Positions 1-8,562 of a DNA stretch of 64,000 bases are shown in pieces (the first letter of the stretch is position 1; every line of letters starts with the position of its first letter). The stretch is from JASHPR01 sp963739645 (GTDB lineage: Bacteria > Actinomycetota > Actinomycetes > Streptosporangiales > Streptosporangiaceae), in NCBI GenBank assembly GCA_963739645.1, contig CAVUBM010000074.1:62001-126000 (forward strand). The letters run 5' to 3'. Made by a program: the position numbers and the translations under genes. The notes under the pieces were generated by a model. That model saw only the letters and a program-made list of their open reading frames with translations. It ran no database searches and had not been told where the DNA came from.

Positions 1-1380
1 CCTGGCTGGTCCAGTCGAGGTTGGCCTGATGCACCCGGAAGCCCAGCGTGGTCAGCTGGGTTCCGGTGCTGGCGGCCAGCCCGCCCAGGAACGTTCCGTT
101 GTAGACGTCCACCGAGACCTGCCTGCGCTGCAGCGGATGCGCGGCCGCCTTCGCCCTCGGCCGGGCCGACGCCCTGCCGTTGCTCTTGAGCTCGGCAAAC
201 AGCTTCTGCGCGGCGGGCACGTCCCACAGCACCGCGGACTGGCCGGTCGGCGAGACGTAGCTGGCGTTCCCGACCGGCACCGTGGTGAACATGACGTCCT
301 TCGGGGAGATCCCGCGCATCTGCTCGGCCAGGCTCACCACGTTGAATCCCTGATCGACCTTGATCGCGGCGGAGAGCGCGGACAGGAAGCTCTCCAGCCG
401 GACCGGGTTGGCGACGATGCCCGAGCTGATGGCCTCGGAGAACGCGGACGAGATCAGCTGCTGCTGATCCTGGATCCGGGCGAAGTCGGAGGTGGCAAAC
501 GAGTGCCGGTCGCGAGCGAACTCGAGGGCCGTTATCCCGTTGACGTGGTGCTCGCCCGCGGACATGTTCAGGCCGCTGTAGGCGTCGTTCACCGCGTAGG
601 GCAGGCAGATGTTCACGCCGCCCAGCGCGTCGATCACCTTGACGAAGCCGAGGAAGTTCACGGATACGTAGTCGTTGATGGTGACGCCGGTGTCCTGCTC
701 GACCGTCTGCACCATCAGCCGCGGCCCGCCGATGCCCAGCGCCGCATTGATCTTGGCCATGCCGTGGCCGGGAATGTTCACCCAGGAGTCCCGGGGCAGG
801 CTGACCACCTGGACGCTGCGGCGGCCGGACGGCACGTGCACGATCATGAGCGTGTCGGTGTCGGTTTCGCCCTGGCTAGGACCCACATGCAGCGTGGCCT
901 GCTGCTGGTGGGTCAGGCCGCCCCGGTCGTCGACGCCGGCCACCAGGATGTTCAGCGGCCCGCTGGACGGCAGGCCCGCGGTTCCCGCGTCGACGCGCCC
1001 GAGGCTGCCGTTGACGTAGCTGGTGATGGCCCAGGCGCTGCCCGCGGCCAGCAGCACCAGAGCGGACATCGCGCCGGAGATCATGAGCAGGGCGCGCCGC
1101 TGCCGTGCTCTCCTGCCCGCCGAGATCCGCGCCATCAGCTGCCGCTGCGCGGCCGCCTGCCTGGCCGGCGGCGTGTCCCGGCGTGCCTGGTCTTCCTGGC
1201 CGGCCGGGCCTGCCGCGGTACGGCGGCAGGCGGGGGCGTTACTGTCTGCGCGTAGTAACCGGGCCGGGGACCCGGAATGCCGGCCTCATGCTGATCGGGC
1301 CCGGCTCGCCAGGACGGCACGTCCGTGCCCTGGCCAGGGCCTGGCGGCCTGCCCAGCGCGCCGTCGTCACCGTCGGCCAT
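1..1380 (-). CDS. LytR-CpsA-Psr (LCP) family cell-wall ligase, 3' end outside the window, one frameshift
   Basis: LCP enzymes transfer polyprenyl-linked polymers onto peptidoglycan outside the membrane. The translation shows a basic N-terminal cytoplasmic stretch, one membrane segment (ALVLLAAGSAWAI, encoded near 1060), then the LCP core with DTLMIVHVP, SLPRDSWVNIPG and EFARDRHSF, whose Arg and Asp residues bind the pyrophosphate. A LytR_C-like domain (VDVYNGTFLGGLA) follows and is cut by the window edge. The start at 1380 has GGGGGAG just upstream. Its frame (MADGDDGALG...) fails at 1135, while the LCP frame is open from about 1280, so the two must join through a one-base shift near 1200. 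An alternative is a separate start at 1135, which lacks a good ribosome site. The family call is firm; the N-terminus is not. Confidence 0.85.
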
Positions 1381-1519
1381 CAGCTCCCCCGAGAGACCAT
1401 TCCCCGTAGGCTAGCGCGGCTGATCGCCAAGGCACGGCTGCCAACGCCGGCTCGCTGGGACTTTGCCTTACTAATGACGGTGTTTGCGCGGGAGTAACTG
1501 TGGTTTGTCCGGCCATCGG

Positions 1520-2653
1520 CTATGCGGCGGGCGGCTCCGGGTCGCGGGGCAGGCCCAGTATCCGCTCTCCGATGATGTTCAGCTGGATATCGGTCGTGCC
1601 GCCACCGATCGTGAGCGCCTCGGTCAGCAGCACCTGCCGGGACCAGTGCGCACCGGACTGGCCTGAGCCGCCGGCCCCGCCGCCGAGCGCAGCACCGGGG
1701 CCGGACAGCGCGAAGCAGAGCTCGGACACCTGCTGCGCGTGGCGCATGCCGAGCAGCTTGCGGACGCTGCCGGTCGCGCCGGGCTCGGTCCCTGACAGCT
1801 GCTTCAGCGTTACCCGCACCGCGAGCAGGTCGATCGCATGGCCCTCGCAGACCAGCGCGCCGACCTGACCGAGCGGCGCGTCGGGCACGGTCTTCGCCAT
1901 CTCGAGCAGGTCGGGCACGCCGGACCCGAAGGCCCACGACTGCGACAACGACACCCGCTCGTTCGCGAGCGTGGTCCTGGCCACCCGCCACCCGCCGTTC
2001 ACGGCGCCGACCACGCAGTCGTCGGGGACGAACACCTCATCCAGGAACACCTCGTTGAACAGGGAGTCGCCGGTGATCTCGCGCAGCGGGCGCACCTCCA
2101 CGCCCGGGGCGGACATGTCCACCAGGAAGTAGGTGATCCCGTCGTGCTTGGGGGCCGCCGGGTCGGTCCGCGCGATGCAGATCGCCCACGCCGCCTGCTT
2201 GGCCAGCGACGTCCAGATCTTCTGGCCGGTCAGCTTCCAGCCCGCGCCGGTCTCCCCGTCCCCCTCCACCCGCACCGCTCGTGTGGTCAGCCCGGCCAGG
2301 TCCGAGCCGGCTCCGGGCTCGCTGAACAGCTGGCACCACGTGAGCTCGCCGCGCAGCGTCGGCGGCAGGAACCGCTGCTGCTGCTGCTCCGTCCCGTACT
2401 GGATCAGGGCCGGGACCACCCAGGCCCCGATGACCAGGCCGGGAGCCCGCACCCCGGCGGCCCGCATCTCCTGGTGGATCACCACCTGCTCGAGCGGGCT
2501 GGCCCCGCGGCCCCACGGACGGGGCAGGTGGGGGACGACCCAGCCGTCGTCGGCCAGCTTCTGCGTGCGCTCTGCGCCAGTGAGCTGGGCAATCGCCGAG
2601 AGCTCGGCGCGGATCTGCTCGCGCAGCTGCGCATCGCCGCCGGTCAGCTCCAC
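1520..2653 (-). CDS. Acyl-CoA dehydrogenase, C-terminal half of a FadE34-like two-domain protein
   Basis: FAD-dependent dehydrogenation of an acyl-CoA thioester to the enoyl-CoA. This 377-residue frame is a complete acyl-CoA dehydrogenase fold: an N-terminal helical part, the beta domain with FSEPGAGSDLAGL and GQKIWTSLA (FAD and substrate contacts), and a C-terminal helical domain ending in GGGTTDIQLNIIGERILGLP. The first codon is GTG (VELTGGDAQL). The frame immediately upstream on the same strand is a second acyl-CoA dehydrogenase half with no stop before this one begins; it stays open to 2037, inside this gene. The two therefore read best as one FadE34-type fused enzyme (about 710-750 residues) broken by a one-base shift near 2655. 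In mycobacteria FadE34 acts on steroid side chains; that substrate is only inferred here. Confidence 0.85.
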   Translation of the reverse strand: MELTGGDAQLREQIRAELSAIAQLTGAERTQKLADDGWVVPHLPRPWGRGASPLEQVVIHQEMRAAGVRAPGLVIGAWVVPALIQYGTEQQQQRFLPPTLRGELTWCQLFSEPGAGSDLAGLTTRAVRVEGDGETGAGWKLTGQKIWTSLAKQAAWAICIARTDPAAPKHDGITYFLVDMSAPGVEVRPLREITGDSLFNEVFLDEVFVPDDCVVGAVNGGWRVARTTLANERVSLSQSWAFGSGVPDLLEMAKTVPDAPLGQVGALVCEGHAIDLLAVRVTLKQLSGTEPGATGSVRKLLGMRHAQQVSELCFALSGPGAALGGGAGGSGQSGAHWSRQVLLTEALTIGGGTTDIQLNIIGERILGLPRDPEPPAA

Positions 2654-2655
2654 CT

Positions 2656-3786
2656 GAACCGGCCGGGCTCACCCCGGACAGGGCCAGCCTGGCCACCTGC
2701 TCCGCCCATTCATGCGACGGGCCAAGCAGCGCGCGCAGCGACATCGCGCGCCGGTAGTACAGGTGCGCCTCGTGCTCCCAGGTGTAACCGATTCCGCCGA
2801 GCACCTGGATGTACTGGTGCGCGCACCCGACCGCGGCGTCGATCGCCACCACGGCGGCCGCCCCGGCCGCGAACTCACGCTGGCGGCCCGGCTCGCCCGG
2901 GCCGGCGGCGGCGTCTGCGTCGGTGCGGGCGGCGTCCCAGACGGCGGCGGCGGCCTGCTCGGCCGCGGTCAGCATCCATGCGCACCGGTGCTTGACCGCC
3001 TGGAACTGGCCGATCGGCCGGCCGAACTGGTGGCGGATCTTGGCGTAGTCGGCGGCGGCGTGCGTGACCCAGTCGGCGATGCCGGACGCCTCGGCCCCGA
3101 ACAGGATCGCGGCCAGGCTGGTGACCGAGCGCCGGTCCAGCCCGGTCAGGATCCGGTCCGCGGGCACGGCGGCCCGGTCGGCGCGGACCCGGGCCACCGG
3201 CCGGGTGAGGTCCAGGCTGTCCAGAGCGGTGATCTCGAGGCTGCTGGCGTCGACGGCGGCCCACACCTCGCCGTCGTCGGTCTGCACCGGGACGATGACC
3301 AGGTCGGCCAGGGACGCGCCGAGCACCGGGCCGGACTCTCCGCTCGACCACCAGGCCGCCGCCCGCGGTGCCGTCCCCGGCCGCGTCCGCGGTACCGGTC
3401 AGGCCCGGGGCCAGGCTGACCGCCCCGGCCTTCGAGCCGTCGGCCAGGCCGGTGACCAGCTTCCCTGAGACCCCGGCCGCGACGAGCACGGCGCTGGCGA
3501 AGACGGTCGGCAAGAAGGAGCCAGGCACCAGGGCCCGGCCGAGTTCTTCCAGCGCCACGGTCAGTTCGGGCAGGCCGAAGCCCTGCCCGCCGTCCTCCTC
3601 CGGCAGGTGCAGCCCGAGCAGCCCCTGCCCGGCCAGGCCTGGCGCGAGCGACTCGAGATAGAGCGCCGATCCGCCGTCCGGCCCGTCGGCCGCGGCCCGG
3701 ACGGTCTCCGGCGGGCAGTGACGCTCCGCCCAGCCCCGGACGGTCTCCGCCAGCTGCAGGTGCTCTTCGGTCAGGCCGAGCGCCAT
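2656..3786 (-). CDS. Acyl-CoA dehydrogenase, N-terminal half of the FadE34-like protein, frameshifted
   Basis: The start at 3786 gives MALGLTEEHLQLAETVRGWA, followed by LHLPEEDGGQGFGLPELTVA and LEELGRALVPGSFLP, typical of the N-terminal half of fused two-domain acyl-CoA dehydrogenases. Near 3345 the frame must change: GGGLVV runs into nonsense, while another frame supplies SGESGPVLGASLADLVIVPV and continues through IRHQFGRPIGQFQAVKHRCA and the C-terminal GGIGYTWEHEAHLYYRRA. A second shift near 2655 would join it to the next half. Both breaks lie in GC-rich sequence and leave no lost domain, so indel error is more likely than decay. In fused FadE enzymes one half is usually non-catalytic. A KstR-like site lies about 45 bp upstream of the start. 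Confidence 0.8.
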
Positions 3787-3831
3787 GGTCCACCCCGTTT
3801 GCCGGTGCCGGATGTCTCGATGCCGAACACT

Positions 3832-3845
3832 CTAGAACCAGATTC
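3832..3845. promoter_or_regulatory. Possible KstR-like operator before the FadE34-like gene
   Basis: CTAGAACCAGATTC has a perfect left arm (CTAGAAC) and an imperfect right arm (GATTC instead of GTTCTAG) of the KstR consensus, which I recall as TAGAAC-N2-GTTCTA. It is about 45 bp upstream of a gene whose mycobacterial homologue (fadE34) belongs to the KstR steroid regulon. The match is partial, so this is a suggestion only. Confidence 0.3.
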
Positions 3846-3959
3846 GGTTTCGGGAAACAGCCGGGCCGCCGGGTCCCGGAAGGGCTGGCCGGCGGCGATA
3901 TGGAGCGGGCTTAGCCGCGAGGTTGCTCCAAAGGGCCACGTGACGACGACAATGGGCAG

Positions 3960-4856
3960 ATGGCGGAACCAGGGGTGCCGGGCGAGCAGCCGCCGCAGGA
4001 GCCGGGTCACCCGGATGAGGCGCAGCGGCCCGAGGGGCAGTACGGCCCGTGGCCGGAGCACCAGCAGGGCTCAGGAGGCCATGCCCACCCGCCGGGCGGA
4101 GGGCACAAGGCGACCGACCCCTGGGGCGTGCTGATGCGGCTCGCCGACCAGATGACGGCCGGGCGTGCCGTGGGCGCGCTGGTCCCGGCGTGGCGGCGCC
4201 GGACCCGGGGCGAGCAGCGGTGGCCGGTGACGGTGACCGTGATCGTGGCGGTCGTGCTGCAGATCCGGCTGTCGGACAGGCTCACCCAGCCGCTGCCGCA
4301 TCTGCTGCTGCCGGCTCTGGAGGGCGCGCTCGGGGTCGGCCTGATCGTCGCCAACCCGGTCAGGTTCGAGCGGCGGGGCGTGCTGGCGCGCACGGCCAGC
4401 ATCGTGCTGATCATGCTGATCACGGCCGCGAACGCGGTGTCTGCCGTGCTGCTGGTCCGCGCGATCGTGGAGGGGCTGCCCAGCACCGCGCACGCCGGGC
4501 CGCTGTTCGCCTCCGGCGCGTCCGTCTGGGCCACGAACGTGATCGCGTTCGGGCTGTGGTACTGGGAGTTCGACCGCGGCGGGCCTGTGCGCCGGGCCGA
4601 AGGCACGGCCCAGCATCCCGATCTGTTGTTCCCGCAGATGTCGTCGCCCGAGCTCGCGCCGCCGGAGTGGGAGCCGTACTTCGTGGACTACCTCTACATG
4701 TCGTTCACGAACGCGACCGCGTTCAGCCCGACCGACGTGATGCCGCTGGCCCGGTGGGCCAAGCTGACGATGGCCGTGCAGTCGGCGGTGGCCCTGCTGG
4801 TCGGGGTGCTGGTGATCGCGCGGGCCGTCAATATCCTCACCGTGGTGAGCCACTGA
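3960..4856 (+). CDS. Conserved membrane protein, DUF1345-like
   Basis: 298 residues. The first 85 are hydrophilic, Pro/Gly/His-rich and probably cytoplasmic. After a basic patch (WRRRTRGEQRW) come about five or six membrane segments, including VTVTVIVAVV, ARTASIVLIMLITAANAVSA and the last, SAVALLVGVLVIARAVNIL. The region YFVDYLYMSFTNATAFSPTD before the last segment resembles the conserved part of DUF1345 proteins. No catalytic motif is seen and the function is unknown. The ribosome site at the ATG is weak. It is transcribed divergently from the FadE34-like gene and lies just upstream of fadE5, but 93 bp with strong palindromes separate it from fadE5, so it is probably not in the same operon. 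Confidence 0.7.
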   Translation: MAEPGVPGEQPPQEPGHPDEAQRPEGQYGPWPEHQQGSGGHAHPPGGGHKATDPWGVLMRLADQMTAGRAVGALVPAWRRRTRGEQRWPVTVTVIVAVVLQIRLSDRLTQPLPHLLLPALEGALGVGLIVANPVRFERRGVLARTASIVLIMLITAANAVSAVLLVRAIVEGLPSTAHAGPLFASGASVWATNVIAFGLWYWEFDRGGPVRRAEGTAQHPDLLFPQMSSPELAPPEWEPYFVDYLYMSFTNATAFSPTDVMPLARWAKLTMAVQSAVALLVGVLVIARAVNILTVVSH

Positions 4857-4874
4857 AACCCAGACTGGCCGTAC

Positions 4875-4918
4875 TTGTTACTAGCTGGTAGTATTGAGCT
4901 TGTTACTGGCGAGTAGCA
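4875..4918. promoter_or_regulatory. Two tandem palindromic operators upstream of fadE5
   Basis: Two 20-bp copies 25 bp apart start at 4875 (TTGTTACTAGCTGGTAGTAT) and 4899-4900 (TTGTTACTGGCGAGTAGCAT). Each holds an inverted repeat: TACTA-gctgg-TAGTA in the first, TACT-ggcg-AGTA in the second. The pair fills most of the gap before the fadE5 ribosome site, the arrangement expected for a TetR-family repressor of fatty-acid genes. The protein that binds cannot be named from sequence. Confidence 0.6.
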
Positions 4919-4949
4919 TCGCCGTTTGCGGCGCACGGGGAGGGCCACG

Positions 4950-6785
4950 ATGGGTCACTACAAGAGCAACCTCAGGGACATCGAGTTCAACCTGTTCGAG
5001 ATGCTGGGCCGGCAGGACGTGCTGGGTTCGGAGCGCTTCCCCGAGATCGACGAGGAGACCGCGCGGGGGATCCTGGATGAGGTCAACCGGCTCGCCACCG
5101 GGCCCATCGCCGACTCCTTTGCCGAGGCCGACCGCAACCCGCCGGTGTTCGACCCCGCGACCTCGTCGGTGCGCATGCCCGAGGCGTTCAAGAAGTCCTT
5201 CCAGGCGTTTGTCGACGCGGAGTGGTTCCGGCTCGAGCTCCCCGCCGAGCTCGGCGGCACCGAGGCCCCGCGGTCACTGCACTGGGCCGTGGCCGAGCTG
5301 ATCCTGGGCGCCAACCCCGCGGTCTGGATGTACGCCAGCGGTGCCTCGATGGCGCACGCGCTGTGGCGCCTGGGCACCCCGGAGCAGAGGCGGTTCGCTG
5401 CGCTCGCGATCGAGCGCAAGTGGACCGCGACCATGGCGCTGACCGAGCCCGACGCCGGCTCCGATGTCGGCGCGGGGCGCACCAGGGCGATCGCCCAGCC
5501 GGACGGGACCTGGCACATCGAGGGCGTCAAGCGCTTCATCACCAGCGCCGAGCACGACATGGCGGAGAACATCTTCCACCTGGTGCTGGCCCGTCCCGCG
5601 GGCGCGGGCCCGGGCACCAAGGGCCTGTCGATGTTCCTGGTGCCCAAGTACCTGGTGTCGCCCGACGGTGAGCTCGGTGAGCGCAACGGCGTGTACGCGA
5701 CCAACGTCGAGCACAAGATGGGGCTGAAGGCGTCCACCACCTGCGAGCTGACCTTCGGCGGCGAGCGCCCCGCGGTCGGCACGCTGGTGGGCGACGTGCA
5801 TGACGGCATCAGGCAGATGTTCGTCATCATCGAGTTCGCCCGGATGATGGTCGGCACCAAGGCGATCGCGACGCTGTCGGCCGGCGTACCTCACCGCCCT
5901 GGACTTCGCCAGGACCCGGGTGCAGGGCGCCGACCTCACGCAGCTCACCGACAAGACCGCGCCCCGGGTCACGATCATCCATCACCCGGATGTCCGCAGG
6001 CTGCTGATGCTGCAGAAGGCCTACGCGGAGGGCATGCGCGCGCTGGTCCTCTACGCCGCGACCTTCCAGGACACGCTGCAGATCGCCGAGGCCGCGGGCC
6101 AGCCCGACGACCTGGCCGCCGCGGTCAACGACCTGCTGCTGCCGGTCGTCAAGGGGGCGGGCTCCGAGCGGGCCTACGAGATGCTGACCCACTCGCTGCA
6201 GACCCTCGGCGGCTCCGGCTTCCTGCAGGACTACCCGATCGAGCAGTACATCAGGGACGCGAAGATCGACAGCCTGTACGAGGGCACCACGGCGATCCAG
6301 GGCATGGACCTGTACTTCCGCAAGATCGTCAGGAACGAGGGCCAGGCGCTCGGCTACCTGCTCGGCCAGGTCAGGGAGTTCGCCGCCGGGCAGGCGGCAA
6401 CGGCCGGCTCAAGGCCGAGCGCGCCGCCCTGGCCCGGGCCGCCGATGACGTCGAGGCCATGGTGGCCGCGCTGCACGGATTCCTGGTCGACGCCGCCGAG
6501 CGGCCCCAGGAGCTCTACCGGGTTGGCCTCAACACCACGCGGCTGCTGCTGGCCCTGGGTGACCTGATCGTCGGCTGGCTGCTGGCCAGGCAGGCCGAGG
6601 TCGCCCAGGCCCGCCTCGACGAGGCCGGCGGCGCGAAGCCGTCAGGCGACCTGGCCTTCTACGAAGGGAAGGTCGCCACGGCGCGGTTCTTCGCCGCCAC
6701 AGTGCTGCCCAGGCTCGCCACGGAGCGGGAGATCGCCGAGGCGACCACCCTGGACCTGATGGAACTGCCGGAGGAAGCCTTCTGA
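4950..6785 (+). CDS. fadE5: Acyl-CoA dehydrogenase, FadE5-like, two compensating frameshifts
   Basis: Broad-specificity acyl-CoA dehydrogenase of beta-oxidation. The ATG at 4950 follows GGGGAGGG. The first part (MGHYKSNLRDIEFNLFEMLG, ALTEPDAGSDVGAGRTRA, GVKRFITSAEHDM) matches the large FadE5 type. At about 5886 one extra G breaks the frame; removing it gives ATLSAGYLTALDFARTRVQG, the expected helix. The reading continues through LQTLGGSGFLQDYPIEQYIRD to about 6393, where one missing base returns the frame to GNGRLKAERAALARAADD and the end ELPEEAF. With both corrections the protein has 611 residues, the length I recall for mycobacterial FadE5. These are almost certainly sequence errors, not gene decay. 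The stop codon touches the left end of the insertion sequence. Confidence 0.88.
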   Translation: MGHYKSNLRDIEFNLFEMLGRQDVLGSERFPEIDEETARGILDEVNRLATGPIADSFAEADRNPPVFDPATSSVRMPEAFKKSFQAFVDAEWFRLELPAELGGTEAPRSLHWAVAELILGANPAVWMYASGASMAHALWRLGTPEQRRFAALAIERKWTATMALTEPDAGSDVGAGRTRAIAQPDGTWHIEGVKRFITSAEHDMAENIFHLVLARPAGAGPGTKGLSMFLVPKYLVSPDGELGERNGVYATNVEHKMGLKASTTCELTFGGERPAVGTLVGDVHDGIRQMFVIIEFARMMVGTKAIATLSAGVPHRPGLRQDPGAGRRPHAAHRQDRAPGHDHPSPGCPQAADAAEGLRGGHARAGPLRRDLPGHAADRRGRGPARRPGRRGQRPAAAGRQGGGLRAGLRDADPLAADPRRLRLPAGLPDRAVHQGREDRQPVRGHHGDPGHGPVLPQDRQERGPGARLPARPGQGVRRRAGGNGRLKAERAALARAADDVEAMVAALHGFLVDAAERPQELYRVGLNTTRLLLALGDLIVGWLLARQAEVAQARLDEAGGAKPSGDLAFYEGKVATARFFAATVLPRLATEREIAEATTLDLMELPEEAF

Positions 6786-6818
6786 CGGCCTGAGCCTCGA
6801 TCCACCGCGTAAATAGGG
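6782..6818 (+). repeat. Left terminal inverted repeat of the IS1380-type element
   Basis: Pairs with 8497-8534 in inverted orientation, 30 of 37 identical. The core ATCCACCG is exact. It overlaps the last codon and stop of fadE5. Confidence 0.7.
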
Positions 6819-6981
6819 TGATCGTTTCTGGCTGGGGTGTTCGGGCGAACGTGATCTTGGGGGTGGCGCGGGCGTGCTTGGCCGGCCGCTCACTTTTCTG
6901 CGGGATGTCCTGGTGGCTGGTTTGCTTGCGGGGCGGGCGGCCGCAGGGGCCTTCGGGGTGCGGTGACCTGGTCTGGGCTGG

Positions 6982-8400
6982 TCAGGCCGCAGCGGCAGGC
7001 GGCCCGCAGGCGGCTTCGAACAGGTTCAGCCACTGGTGGTCACGGTGCCAGCCTTCGGGCAGGTGCAGGGTGAGGTGGCCGCGGCCGTGGCGGGCGGTGC
7101 GGGCGGCGACGTCGATGAGGTCGCGGCGCAGGGTGGCGCCGCGGGCCCTGGCGCAGGTGAGGCTGGCCAGGGTGCCGGCCGCGCGCAGCAGGTTGCCGGC
7201 GATGGCGGCGCAGGCCAGCCACGCGGCGTTGGCGGGGAAGGACCCCGAGGGCAGGTGGGCGAGGGGGCCGTCGTTCCAGTCGGCGAAGACCTGCTCGATG
7301 ATGGCGTGGTCGCGGTGGTGTTCCTCGGCCTGGATCATCTCGAACGGGCTGTCGGTGAACACGGCGTGGTAGCGCCAGGCCGGGAACAGTTCCTCCTGCC
7401 CCGGGGCGGCGCCGGTGTTCATGTCGCGGACACGGCGGACGATCAGCCGGGCGGTGAGCGGAACCGGCGCCGGGCCGCTGCGCGGGTGGGCGGTGAACGC
7501 GGTGTATTCCACCTCGGCGACCTCGGCGTCAGAGACCCAGCAGCCCAGCTGGTCATCCCACAGCGCCCGCGGGTAGGCGATCGGCGTCCAGGCCGCGGCC
7601 GGGATCGCGGCGATCGCCGTCTTGACAGAGACGTTCAGCTGCGCGGTGACCGAAAAGTACGCCCCGGCCCGGCGGATGGCGTGCACGGCCGCCGAGCTGT
7701 AATACGCCGAGTCCATCCGCACCACGATCGTGCCGCTGCACCCGGTCTCGCGCGCGACGCCGATGGCCTCGGTGATGAACGACGCGGCGCCGCGGGCAGA
7801 CCCGGCGCTGCCGCCGCGCAGCCTCACCGCTGCGATCACCGGCGCGGCCAGCGGGGTGCTGATCGCGGCGGCCAGCACGTTCAGGCCACGCACCAGCAGG
7901 CTCTTGCCGCTGATCTTGGTATAGCCGAACGCCGCTCCTTGCTTGTGGTATCCGAAGACCCGTTTCTGCTGGGAGTCGATATCGACGAAGGCCAGGACGT
8001 CCCTGCCGGGCAGCAGCGGCGCCCGGCGGGCCAGCTCCACCAGGAACTCCCGGTGCACCGCCTCCAACTGCCGGGCGTTCCCCCAGGTGAACGAGCGCAG
8101 GAACGACCCCAGCGTGGACGGCGCCCGCACCCCGCCGAACAGCACCGCCATCGCGCCGTGCCGCAGCACGTCCATGTCATCGATGCTGTCCGCCCCGGCC
8201 ACCATCCCCGCGACCAGGCAGCCCACCTTCAGATCCGCGTTCACCCCGGCCGGGCGGCCGGTCCTGACATGCCCGGCAGCCAGGTCCGCCAGCCCGCACC
8301 GCTGCGCCAGGGCCATCACCGGCACCAGCCCGGCCCGCGACACGAGATTCGGGTCATCAAACGACGCGTGCGTCTTCGCCAGATCATGCAACAATCGCAT
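6982..8400 (-). CDS. IS1380-family DDE transposase
   Basis: 472 residues with the typical IS1380 order: an N-terminal region rich in Ala/Gly, DVLAFVDIDSQQKRVFGYHK around residue 135 with the first acidic residue, IVVRMDSAYYSSAAVHAIRR around residue 225 with the second, and a C-terminal EEHHRDHAIIEQVFADWNDG block carrying the glutamate, followed by FPANAAWLACAAIAGNLLRA. The gene is full length with no frameshift, so the element could be active. It starts about 130 bp inside the right terminal repeat. Confidence 0.92.
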   Translation of the reverse strand: MRLLHDLAKTHASFDDPNLVSRAGLVPVMALAQRCGLADLAAGHVRTGRPAGVNADLKVGCLVAGMVAGADSIDDMDVLRHGAMAVLFGGVRAPSTLGSFLRSFTWGNARQLEAVHREFLVELARRAPLLPGRDVLAFVDIDSQQKRVFGYHKQGAAFGYTKISGKSLLVRGLNVLAAAISTPLAAPVIAAVRLRGGSAGSARGAASFITEAIGVARETGCSGTIVVRMDSAYYSSAAVHAIRRAGAYFSVTAQLNVSVKTAIAAIPAAAWTPIAYPRALWDDQLGCWVSDAEVAEVEYTAFTAHPRSGPAPVPLTARLIVRRVRDMNTGAAPGQEELFPAWRYHAVFTDSPFEMIQAEEHHRDHAIIEQVFADWNDGPLAHLPSGSFPANAAWLACAAIAGNLLRAAGTLASLTCARARGATLRRDLIDVAARTARHGRGHLTLHLPEGWHRDHQWLNLFEAACGPPAAAA

Positions 8401-8496
8401 CTGCGAGGTGTCCTCTCCAACGGGACGGCGGAAGCGTCAGCAACTCCCATCGTCCCAGCTCAGAGGACACCTTTCGCGTCGACACACCCCAAACAA

Positions 8497-8534
8497 TCCC
8501 TAATCACACGGTGGATTCAGGCTGAGGCGGTCAG
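8497..8534 (-). repeat. Right terminal inverted repeat of the IS1380-type element
   Basis: Inverted partner of 6782-6818. It lies 30 bp from the stop codon of the E2 gene. A separate 60-bp stretch between it and the transposase start (about 8410-8470) probably holds the transposase promoter. Confidence 0.7.
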
Positions 8535-8562
8535 GGCCCGGGCCGCGACGCGGAGCCTGTGA

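Larger units (their letters stand above)
6782..8534. mobile_element. IS1380-family insertion sequence
   Basis: The element is about 1.75 kb with one transposase gene and imperfect terminal inverted repeats. Reading inward, the left end (from 6782) and the right end (reverse complement from 8534) match at 30 of 37 positions, including CTGAC, GCCT, AGCCT, ATCCACCG and TAGGG. The strongest core starts at 6789 and 8527, so the outer seven bases may be chance. I see no convincing target-site duplication with either boundary. It sits between the 3' ends of fadE5 and the E2 gene and disrupts neither. Confidence 0.8.

Noticed and set aside
1135..1380. 81-residue ORF on the minus strand as a separate gene
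   Set aside because: It reads as the true N-terminus of the LCP protein joined by a frameshift; it is arginine-rich nonsense after about residue 60.
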